DNA of 41,291 nt, from NCBI GenBank assembly GCA_937927435.1, contig CALBDW010000139.1:1-41291 (forward strand), written 5' to 3'. The DNA comes from an uncultured Bdellovibrionales bacterium. Lineage in GTDB: Bacteria; Bdellovibrionota; Bdellovibrionia; Bdellovibrionales; JAMPXM01. Both the position numbers and the translations under genes were made by a program. Below the pieces are notes generated by a model that was not told where the DNA came from, did not search any database, and saw only the letters and a list, made by a program, of their open reading frames with translations. Numbering within the stretch: position 1 is the stretch's first letter; every line of letters begins with the position of its first letter. Below, piece after piece: positions 1-6,864 of the stretch.

Positions 1-212
1 TGCGAGTACGGAGAAACGCTGTTGAGAAGTTCCGCAAGGCCGAGTGCTTCCGGAGCGAGCGTAAGCGAACTCGGAAACGCGATCACCGGATACTTGAATT
101 CCGAAACCATTTTTCGGGCGGTCGTGAAATCGGGAGCAAAGTCGGCCCCGAACGCGATTGCGCCGGGGTTGGGATGACTGATGATGAGGACGCTCGCCCT
201 TATAAGCGGCAT
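1..212 (-). CDS. Unrecognised protein, N-terminal part only (cut by window edge)
   Basis: An open frame of about 70 codons starts at an ATG at 212-210 and runs off the left edge without a stop. An AGGAG lies about 11 nt before the start, and the start overlaps the end of the upstream HAD gene by 13 bp. This indicates translational coupling in a minus-strand operon. The visible residues start MPLIRASVLIISHPNPGAIA and are hydrophobic and proline-rich, with no signal peptide I can defend. I do not recognise the family. The rest of the gene lies outside the window, so no function is proposed. Confidence 0.6.
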   Translation of the reverse strand, partial: MPLIRASVLIISHPNPGAIAFGADFAPDFTTARKMVSEFKYPVIAFPSSLTLAPEALGLAELLNSVSPYS

Positions 213-919
213 GTTGCAATCAGCTCCTGGATATTGCCGATAATGAAATCCGGCTGTTCTGCTTCGTCGATAGGCTCCCGATCGGCGTATTCGCCGTAGC
301 GGACCCAACAGGTTTTCCACTTAAGAAGGCGCGCCTCGGCGATGTCGGTGTCAATGCGGTTGCCGATGCTCAGATGGCGTTCGGGCGCCGAGCTGCTCGA
401 GCACATAATGCTGGAAAAAGCGGAATATTTTCGTTCGTCCTTAGTGATGTCGACGCAAAAGACTTCCTTGAAAAAATCCCGGATTTCGAGGAGCCGGATC
501 TTTTCGTTTTGGGTCGCCGGCGTTCCCGACGTCACCAGATAGAGAGCGTAGCGCCCGCGGAGTTCGGAGAGAATTTCGCGCGTTCCTGGAAACAAAGAAA
601 GTTCGCCGTCCACGGTTCGGTCGTAAAAGGCGCGAAAGCCGGCTTGCGCGACGTCGTCGGGGTGGGCTCCGTCGCGCACATTGAAGCGCCGAGTGAGTGC
701 GAAGAAAATTTCATTCCGCGAGACGCTCCCTCCCGTGGCGATCCTCTGTTTTCGCAATTCCGCGCAGGCGTTCACGCATGTTTCCACGTCGGTGGCGAGG
801 CCCGATTTCACCATCGCCGCGCATGCATCGCGAGTTGCCCTCGGCAAAAGTTGCCGATGCGTATCGAGGAGAGTGTCGTCGAGGTCGAAGACGAGATGCT
901 CGAACGAGTCGGTGCTCAT
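200..919 (-). CDS. HAD-superfamily hydrolase (phosphatase-like)
   Basis: A 239-residue cytoplasmic protein with the haloacid dehalogenase core. Motif I is FDLDDT (nucleophile D12, acid/base D14), motif II is the VTSGT stretch near residue 130, a candidate motif III lysine lies around 161-164, and motif IV is the GNRIDTDI stretch near 187-194. The helical insert at about 20-105 is a C1-type cap as in phosphoglycolate phosphatase-like enzymes, so a small phosphomonoester is the likely substrate. The specific substrate cannot be read. Its start overlaps the stop of the M14 peptidase gene by 4 bp (ATGA) and its 3' end overlaps the next gene, so the three are probably co-translated. Confidence 0.85.
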   Translation of the reverse strand: MSTDSFEHLVFDLDDTLLDTHRQLLPRATRDACAAMVKSGLATDVETCVNACAELRKQRIATGGSVSRNEIFFALTRRFNVRDGAHPDDVAQAGFRAFYDRTVDGELSLFPGTREILSELRGRYALYLVTSGTPATQNEKIRLLEIRDFFKEVFCVDITKDERKYSAFSSIMCSSSSAPERHLSIGNRIDTDIAEARLLKWKTCWVRYGEYADREPIDEAEQPDFIIGNIQELIATCRL

Positions 920-1653
920 TCCCCCAGGCCTCCCTCTCCGAGAACGGCGGGCTCGTTACGAAGGGACAGGTCTTGAAAAATGCTTTTCATGCCTTTTTCG
1001 AAGCGCGGCCAGATCGTGGAAAGATCCGGGAGGCCGTCTTGTTCTTCAATGCAAATAATCGGGATTTGGTTGTCGTACCATCCGTAGCGGCTCAGGCTGC
1101 CCGGCGTCGGATAGCCGATCTCTTCGCGGTATTCATAGCCGGAGCTTTTGCTGAGCCTCAAGGCGTCTTTGCGCGCCAGTTCGCCGGCGGCCACAATGCA
1201 CGGTTGCCAGGAATGGCAATGAATGACAAGGCGGGGGCGGAATCTCTGAATGAGTTCGACGACCCCTTGAATTTCGGGCTCACTGGCCGGCGAGGGGCCG
1301 GGGAAGTAGCGGTCCTGGCCGTACTCCGGCGACCAATCCTTCGCCGGGTAATTGCGATTGAGATCCACGCCCCGAGCGTTAACGCGAGTTCCTTTAGCGA
1401 AGCCGTCGACGTTCAGGCACGGGATACAGATCCATGGTGCGACGGCGACTTGGTTACGGACGCACTCTTTGAGCCATGCCAGCGTATCTTGAGCGAGCCG
1501 GACGCCTTCAGGTTCGTCGCCGTGAATTCCGCCCATTAAAAGAATCGGTTTTTGATTCTCGAGTTCGGCCAATTGCGCGCTTGCGTAGAGCGCGATAGGC
1601 GTTCCGACTGCCGTCCGTTTCCAGGCCTCAAGAGTGAACACGTCCGTGGCCAT
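916..1653 (-). CDS. M14-family zinc carboxypeptidase, MpaA-like (murein peptide amidase)
   Basis: A 245-residue protein without a signal peptide. The HGDEPEG motif supplies zinc ligands H44 and E47, NARGVDLNRNYP near 92-103 is the substrate-binding stretch typical of the MpaA/succinylglutamate desuccinylase branch, HCHS at 145-148 carries the third zinc ligand, and IEEQDG near 202-207 carries the catalytic glutamate. MpaA removes diaminopimelate from murein tripeptide during cell-wall recycling in the cytoplasm. That substrate is inferred from the family branch. The start is supported by GAGG about 6 nt upstream. It is the first gene of a three-gene overlapping unit with the HAD hydrolase and an unrecognised gene. 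Confidence 0.82.
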   Translation of the reverse strand: MATDVFTLEAWKRTAVGTPIALYASAQLAELENQKPILLMGGIHGDEPEGVRLAQDTLAWLKECVRNQVAVAPWICIPCLNVDGFAKGTRVNARGVDLNRNYPAKDWSPEYGQDRYFPGPSPASEPEIQGVVELIQRFRPRLVIHCHSWQPCIVAAGELARKDALRLSKSSGYEYREEIGYPTPGSLSRYGWYDNQIPIICIEEQDGLPDLSTIWPRFEKGMKSIFQDLSLRNEPAVLGEGGLGE

Positions 1654-1761
1654 TCACTTCCTCTTTCCGGTTGCCGCCGAAGGGGCAACTCCATGGCTAA
1701 CCGCTAGAAATCACTTTAGGACGTGTCACCCGTTTCGGCTAGAGGATTGTCGTCGCCGTTC

Positions 1762-1791
1762 TTGACCATTTCGGCGGCCAGCGGGTAGCCT
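1762..1791 (+). promoter_or_regulatory. Candidate glmU promoter
   Basis: TTGACC (1762-1767) and TAGCCT (1786-1791) are separated by 18 bp and match -35 and -10 boxes at 4/6 and 3/6 or better. Transcription would start near 1798-1801, at or next to the glmU ATG. No Shine-Dalgarno is visible before that ATG, which fits a leaderless or nearly leaderless message. Confidence 0.4.
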
Positions 1792-1800
1792 GTGCCCCGC

Positions 1801-3222
1801 ATGAATACACAGGATCTCACAGTCATCATTCTGGCGGCTGGTAAGGGCACGCGAATGAAGTCGCCCTTGCCTAAAGTCCTGCATCCGGTTGCTGGCGTTC
1901 CCATCATCAAGAAAGTAATTGATGCGGTGAAGGGTGCCGGTGCGACCGAAGTGCGCATCGTCGTCGGTCACGGCGAGGCTTTGGTGCGGAAAGTCGTCGA
2001 ACCCATGGGCGTGACCTGCTATCCGCAGCCGAACCAATGGGGTACGGCGGACGCCGTCAAGGCGGCGGATCCGAGCACGCTCCAAGGGCGCGTCCTGATT
2101 ATGAACGGTGACCATCCGCTCATTGAGGCATCGGATGTCGAGAAAATCGTAAAAGAGTTCGCGGAAGTTAAAGCGGGCGTTGCGGTTGTTTCGTCGGTTC
2201 TGAAAGACCCGGGCAATTACGGGCGGATCGTGCGCCATCGCGGCGAACTGCGGGCCATCGTCGAAGCAGCCGACGCCTCGGCTGAAACCAAGAAGATCCG
2301 CGAGGTCAATACGGGAATTTACATCGCGGATTCGGAGATCCTAAAAAAGTATCTGCCGAAAATTCAGAACCACAACGCCAAAGGTGAGTATTACCTCACC
2401 GACATTATCTCCATTTGCCAAGAGGCGGGTGAAAAGGTCGCGGCTATTGAGGCGCGGCCCGAGGTTTGTTTCGGTGTCAATACGCAAGAAGAATTGGCGA
2501 AAGCGACGCGCGTTCTCTTCGCTCGCAAGCGCAGGGCTTTGATGGCCGACGGGGTTCTGATCATCGATCCTCGTACGACGTATATCGAAGAGGAAGTCGA
2601 AGTGGGCCCGGGAACGGTATTGTATCCTTCCGTTTATCTGCGCGGGCGCACGAAGATCGGCGCTTATTGCGCGATCGAACCCGGTTGTTATCTCGCACAT
2701 GCGCGAGTGGGAGACGGCGTTCACATCAAAGCGTATTCGTATCTTGAAAATTGCGTGATCGGCCACAAGGCGAGCGTCGGCCCGTTTGCCCGCTTGCGGC
2801 CTGAAACCGAAATCGGCCCGGAAGCGCATGTGGGTAACTTTGTTGAAATGAAGAAGGCGAAGTTCGGTGCTCGCTCCAAGGCCGGGCATCTCACCTACAT
2901 CGGGGACGCCACCGTCGGAGAGGACGTGAACATCGGTTGCGGAGCGATCACGTGCAACTACGCGGTTGATCGCAAGAAATACCGCACCGTCATCGGTGAC
3001 CGCGTTTTTGTCGGAAGCGACACGCAATTCGTAGCGCCGGTCGAGGTGGGTTCCGACGCGGTGATCGCATCGGGTTCGACCATTACGGAAAACGTTCCTC
3101 CCAAGGCTTTGGCGATCGCGCGCAGCCGCCAAGTGATTAAGGAAAACTGGGTGCCGAAGACGGCTGAGAAAACCGAAGAAGCCCAAGAAGCCCGCGAAAG
3201 CAATAACGACGGAACGGCGTAA
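1801..3222 (+). CDS. glmU: Bifunctional UDP-GlcNAc pyrophosphorylase / glucosamine-1-phosphate acetyltransferase
   Basis: GlmU acetylates glucosamine-1-phosphate and uridylates the product to UDP-GlcNAc for peptidoglycan and LPS. The N-terminal nucleotidyltransferase domain has LAAGKGTRM (residues 11-19) and an NQWGTADAV sugar-nucleotide motif. The C-terminal half (about 250-450) is a left-handed beta helix of hexapeptide repeats. It contains GHLTYIGD, whose histidine matches the acetyltransferase catalytic base, and the following NIGCGAITCNY stretch. At 473 residues the length is normal. An in-frame GTG at 1792 would add three residues; I prefer ATG 1801 because the family begins just before the LAAGKG loop. 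It sits 21 bp upstream of glmS, the preceding pathway enzyme. Confidence 0.95.
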   Translation: MNTQDLTVIILAAGKGTRMKSPLPKVLHPVAGVPIIKKVIDAVKGAGATEVRIVVGHGEALVRKVVEPMGVTCYPQPNQWGTADAVKAADPSTLQGRVLIMNGDHPLIEASDVEKIVKEFAEVKAGVAVVSSVLKDPGNYGRIVRHRGELRAIVEAADASAETKKIREVNTGIYIADSEILKKYLPKIQNHNAKGEYYLTDIISICQEAGEKVAAIEARPEVCFGVNTQEELAKATRVLFARKRRALMADGVLIIDPRTTYIEEEVEVGPGTVLYPSVYLRGRTKIGAYCAIEPGCYLAHARVGDGVHIKAYSYLENCVIGHKASVGPFARLRPETEIGPEAHVGNFVEMKKAKFGARSKAGHLTYIGDATVGEDVNIGCGAITCNYAVDRKKYRTVIGDRVFVGSDTQFVAPVEVGSDAVIASGSTITENVPPKALAIARSRQVIKENWVPKTAEKTEEAQEARESNNDGTA

Positions 3223-3243
3223 CCGCGATTTCGGAGGTCAAGT

Positions 3244-5130
3244 ATGTGCGGCATCGTCGGGTACTATGGCCCGAAAGATCCTAAAAGTGTGATTGTCGGC
3301 GGGCTGAAGCGCCTTGAGTACCGCGGTTACGACAGCGCCGGTGTCGCGATCTTAAATAACGGTGAGTTCAAGATCGTCCGGGCTTCCGGTAAACTCGGCG
3401 AACTCCAGAAGAAACTCGACACGGAGACCTTTAACGGCCGGATCGGGATCGGCCACACCCGTTGGGCCACCCACGGTGTTCCGAGCGAGCGGAACGCGCA
3501 TCCGCACAAAGTCGAAGGCGTGAGCCTCGTCCACAATGGCATTATCGAGAACTACCAAGAGATCCGGGAAGAGCTCCGAGGCGAAGGCGTTCAGTTCAAT
3601 TCCGACACGGATTCGGAATTGGTCGCGCACTTGATCGCGCGCGAACTGAAGAAGACCCCAGATCTTCTGGCCGCCGTTCAGGTCGTATTGCCGAGGCTGG
3701 TAGGCGCGTATGCGATTCTCGTCGTTTGGGAAAAGGAGCCCGATACGATGGTGGCGTTCAAAAACGGTCCACCGCTTGTCGTCGGTGTCGGTGAAAACGA
3801 AGTCGTCGTAGCCAGCGACATCCAGGCCATTATATCGCACACGAACCGCGTGATGTACCTCAATGATCTCGAAATCGCGCGTGTTGCGGGAACGAAGGTT
3901 GAAGCTTTCGATGCCGAAGGTCGTCCTTTGAAGAAAGAGATTCACACCATCCAGTGGACGAGCGAGCAAACTGAAAAGGCCGGTTTCAAGCACTACATGC
4001 TGAAGGAGATTTATGAGCAGCCGCGGGCGGTGGCGAACGCCATGGCACCGCACATCGATTTGGAACACAAGCGGGCCCGCTTAACAGGCGTGGGTTTTTC
4101 GGCGGCCTCGTTTGAGCAACTGCAATCGCTTGATCTAGATCTGGATGAAAAGGAAACGGCCCTCCGCTTGAAAGAAATCGAACGGGTTTTCATCGTTGCC
4201 TGCGGTACATCCAATTATGCCGGTATGGCGGGCAAGTACATGCTCGAGAAGCTGGCGCGCCTTCCGGTCGAATGCGATATCGCTTCGGAATTCCGTTATC
4301 GTGATCCCGTGATTCCGCCGAACTCGCTTTTCATCGCGATCTCGCAAAGCGGAGAAACGGCGGATACGCTCGCCGCTCTTCGGTTGGCGAAAGCGGCGGG
4401 AGCTCTCACGCTCAGTATCTGCAACGTGCGGCATTCGACGATCGATCGTGAGGCGCACGGTCATCTCTACATGAATTCCGGTGTCGAAGTCGGCGTTGCA
4501 AGCACCAAGGCGTTCGTTTCGACTCTCGCCCTCTTGAACGTCCTCGCGGTCTATTTGGGCCGGCTGCGTGAAACGATCACCGAAAAAGACGAAGTTGAGC
4601 TGATCGACGCGCTTTTATCGGCTCCCGCGCAAATGGAAGCGGTGCTCGCGTACGACAAGTTCTTCGCCGAAGCCGCCGATCATCTGAAGTCTTATAAAGG
4701 GCTTCTGTACATGGGGCGCGGGGTGAATTTCCCGCTCGCTCTCGAAGGCGCCTTGAAATTGAAGGAACTTGCGTACATGCATGCTGAAGGGTATGCCGCC
4801 GGTGAAATGAAGCATGGTCCTTTGGCTTTGATCGACGAACGAATGCTGATCGTGATGGTTGCGCCTCGCGATCAGCATTACGAGAAAACCGTTTCGAACC
4901 TCGAGGAAGCGCGGGCGCGCGGCGGGAAAATCATTTCGATCGGTACCGGCGACGACGAAGTTCTTCGCTCGATCAGTGATTACTACCTTTCGCTTCCGAA
5001 AGCGTCTTGGAACGTCAATCCCTTGCTGGAAGCGATTCCGCTCCAGCTGCTCGCCTATCACGTCGCGGATGCCTTGGGTCATGACATTGACCAGCCTCGC
5101 AACCTCGCGAAATCAGTGACGGTCGAGTAA
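3244..5130 (+). CDS. glmS: Glutamine--fructose-6-phosphate aminotransferase (isomerizing)
   Basis: GlmS makes glucosamine-6-phosphate from fructose-6-phosphate and glutamine, the first committed step to UDP-GlcNAc. The protein starts MCGIVGYYG, giving the N-terminal nucleophile cysteine after methionine removal. HTRWATHG and HNGIIENY complete the glutaminase domain. Two SIS domains follow, with CGTSNYAG and SQSGETADT in the first and ALEGALKLKELAYMHAEGY in the second, and the C-terminus is the typical LAKSVTVE. Length is 628 residues, close to the usual 600-610. An AGG-containing Shine-Dalgarno (GGAGG at about 3232-3236) precedes the ATG. The 21-bp gap after glmU leaves no room for a glmS ribozyme. 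Confidence 0.96.
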   Translation: MCGIVGYYGPKDPKSVIVGGLKRLEYRGYDSAGVAILNNGEFKIVRASGKLGELQKKLDTETFNGRIGIGHTRWATHGVPSERNAHPHKVEGVSLVHNGIIENYQEIREELRGEGVQFNSDTDSELVAHLIARELKKTPDLLAAVQVVLPRLVGAYAILVVWEKEPDTMVAFKNGPPLVVGVGENEVVVASDIQAIISHTNRVMYLNDLEIARVAGTKVEAFDAEGRPLKKEIHTIQWTSEQTEKAGFKHYMLKEIYEQPRAVANAMAPHIDLEHKRARLTGVGFSAASFEQLQSLDLDLDEKETALRLKEIERVFIVACGTSNYAGMAGKYMLEKLARLPVECDIASEFRYRDPVIPPNSLFIAISQSGETADTLAALRLAKAAGALTLSICNVRHSTIDREAHGHLYMNSGVEVGVASTKAFVSTLALLNVLAVYLGRLRETITEKDEVELIDALLSAPAQMEAVLAYDKFFAEAADHLKSYKGLLYMGRGVNFPLALEGALKLKELAYMHAEGYAAGEMKHGPLALIDERMLIVMVAPRDQHYEKTVSNLEEARARGGKIISIGTGDDEVLRSISDYYLSLPKASWNVNPLLEAIPLQLLAYHVADALGHDIDQPRNLAKSVTVE

Positions 5131-5145
5131 GGCAAAACTCGACCG
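5120..5145 (+). terminator. Hairpin across the glmS stop codon
   Basis: CGGTCGAGT and ACTCGACCG form a perfect 9-bp stem around an 8-nt loop that contains most of the TAA stop. There is no following T tract, so this may be an RNA-stability or weak termination structure rather than a canonical terminator. A second small inverted repeat (GTTTGC-TG-GCAAAC) lies at 5155-5168 before the convergent gene. Confidence 0.35.
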
Positions 5146-5248
5146 CGCCGGAGCGTTTGCTGGCAAACACACATTGGATCCGAGACAGGCGCTGGGCCCC
5201 TGATGATGTGAATTCCGCGCGGGTTCGTCCTAAAACCGCAACGAGTCC

Positions 5249-6358
5249 TTACAGATAAAAGTGAATGGAAAGCCACGCGTAGTCTTCAAAGCCTAAGCCC
5301 GCGGCCCGGAAACGTTGTTTGGTCCAAATCCCCTGGATATCGAAATGCGGGCGGGGGAAAAGTTGAAAACCGATTCCGGCACGTTCCGTGGCCGTCGCGT
5401 TGTCGCTGAGATTCGTTTGGGAGAATTCGCTTTGTCCGAAAATAATCACGCCTTGATAGAGATCGTATCCCAGCCGGCTGAACGCGAAGAAGCCGGTTTG
5501 ATGGGCGTCCGAGTTCCTTGATTTTGACCATTGCCAATCAGCTTCAGCGAGAAGGTGGAGCGAAGGAGTGAAACCGAGGGTCGCGAACGCGCCGACGATT
5601 TGCCTTTGTACCTTTTCGGAGTCGCCGACCCAGGCGTTGATTCCCGCTTTGTTCGAGTCTCGAATAGCGAGAGCGAATTGCGCCGTAAGGGCTGACTCCT
5701 GCTCGTGTTCGGCTTGTTCAGAGGGTCCTTTTGAGGCCGTCACGAAAACGTGCATCGCATCGGTGATCCAGCTGCCTTCGATATTATAGCGTTCCTGTCC
5801 GTGATCAAAGCCGAGCGGACGGCGGGTTGCGATGACGTGGTCGGCGAGATGGAGTCCGTATGCAGGGAGAAAGCGCCCGACCCGAATGCGCCATTCTTCC
5901 GAGAATTCGTACATGAGGAAGAATCTCCGGCTTTTAAATCGGGGCTCTTCGGAACGCATCTGGAAGCGGCCTGCGGCCACGTCGAAAGTGAAGCCTTTGA
6001 CTGTCACGGCGACTTCCGCGTCGGCCTGCATGACAACGAAGTGGCCTTGGCGGACGTCTTCGTTTTCATGATGGACCTGAACGCCGCGAATATCTCCTCC
6101 GATCTGAAGCCATTTTGGAAGCTGTTCGCGGGCGATAAGGCCGTGAAAAAGGCTTTCCTCTCCCGGGCGTGCGAAGGTGCTGAGGCCTTCGCCCGAAAAT
6201 GACCGGCCGTAGTCGTTCAGGATTCCGCCGCCTGAAGGACTGATGTGGCAGGAAACGCAGTTGACGTATCCGTGACGGACAAGCTCAGGATAGGCGCCTG
6301 CTTGAAACGTGAATGAAATGATGAAAGTGAACGCGAGAGCCAAGATGATTCGAAACAT
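5249..6358 (-). CDS. Outer-membrane barrel-like protein with N-terminal haem-c motif
   Basis: A 369-residue exported protein. A clear signal peptide (residues 1-22, ending QAGA) is followed directly by YVNCVSCH (C34, C37, H38), a single CxxCH haem-c attachment motif, then a glycine-rich SPSGGG turn. The remaining ~300 residues alternate polar and hydrophobic positions, are rich in aromatic residues and end in a strand-like YAWLSIHFYL, as in outer-membrane beta barrels. I infer a porin-like haem protein. The ATG at 6358 is chosen over an upstream codon at 6379 because GGAG precedes it and the signal peptide begins there. Its Shine-Dalgarno overlaps the stop of the preceding haem lipoprotein gene, so the two are coupled. 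Exact function is unknown. Confidence 0.72.
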   Translation of the reverse strand: MFRIILALAFTFIISFTFQAGAYPELVRHGYVNCVSCHISPSGGGILNDYGRSFSGEGLSTFARPGEESLFHGLIAREQLPKWLQIGGDIRGVQVHHENEDVRQGHFVVMQADAEVAVTVKGFTFDVAAGRFQMRSEEPRFKSRRFFLMYEFSEEWRIRVGRFLPAYGLHLADHVIATRRPLGFDHGQERYNIEGSWITDAMHVFVTASKGPSEQAEHEQESALTAQFALAIRDSNKAGINAWVGDSEKVQRQIVGAFATLGFTPSLHLLAEADWQWSKSRNSDAHQTGFFAFSRLGYDLYQGVIIFGQSEFSQTNLSDNATATERAGIGFQLFPRPHFDIQGIWTKQRFRAAGLGFEDYAWLSIHFYL

Positions 6359-6365
6359 AAGCCAA

Positions 6366-6728
6366 TTACTCCGGTGCACCGGCGCGAATCCATTGGATTA
6401 AGAGACTTTTTTCCTCAGGTGTGAGAGCCGGAGCTCCCGGTGGGGGCATTTGCCCTCGTCCTGTGCTGTTGATCCTTTGCAGAATCGTGTCTTTTAAGGC
6501 GAATGCGACGTTGTAAGAACAGATGTCAAAATCCGTGTTCGGGTTGTGACAGATTGCGCACTTAGGTTCCAAGACGTGGGACTCCACCACGTTGAAGTGA
6601 ATGTCCGATAACGTCCCTTCCGTAGAGGGCGGCACCTCATTCGTTGTTCCGCGTTTTTCGTACCGGTACTCGCAGGCCGAAAGGTTAAAAAACAGAACAA
6701 TCGCGAAAATGACTCCGAACCGCAACAT
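6366..6728 (-). CDS. Mono-haem cytochrome c-like lipoprotein
   Basis: A 120-residue protein with a lipoprotein signal peptide ending LSAC (lipidated C19), a short linker, and a small cytochrome c-like domain. That domain carries CAICH (C57, C60, H61) and a distal GRGQMPPPGAP stretch whose methionine is a plausible sixth haem ligand. The C-terminal LTPEEKSLLIQWIRAGAPE resembles the ending of small cytochromes of the planctomycete-type c family. ATG 6728 is preferred over 6752 because AGGAG sits 6 nt upstream and the signal peptide starts cleanly. It is followed by the barrel gene with a 7-bp gap. Role in periplasmic electron transfer is inferred from the motif. Confidence 0.75.
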   Translation of the reverse strand: MLRFGVIFAIVLFFNLSACEYRYEKRGTTNEVPPSTEGTLSDIHFNVVESHVLEPKCAICHNPNTDFDICSYNVAFALKDTILQRINSTGRGQMPPPGAPALTPEEKSLLIQWIRAGAPE

Positions 6729-6730
6729 GT

Positions 6731-6749
6731 GGCTCCTCTGACTGGAGCC
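6731..6749 (-). promoter_or_regulatory. Hairpin sequestering the Shine-Dalgarno of the haem lipoprotein gene
   Basis: On the minus strand GGCTCC-N7-GGAGCC forms a perfect 6-bp stem whose right arm contains the GGAG of the ribosome binding site. A candidate promoter lies just upstream: TTGAAA (complement of 6776-6781), 18 bp, TAAAAA (complement of 6752-6757). Translation could be controlled by opening this stem, but the predicted transcript start is close to the left arm, so the arm may be only partly transcribed. Confidence 0.35.
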
Positions 6750-6864
6750 CATTTTTACATGAACCCTTGTTACGGTTTCAACGTGATCACATGAAGAGGT
6801 TGTGTGAAGTTATAAGTAAATTATTTATATACGAGATTCATTTTCTTCTTACGCATCGGGCCGG

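Noticed and set aside
3223..3243. Possible glmS ribozyme before glmS
   Set aside because: The gap is only 21 bp, far too short for the ribozyme.
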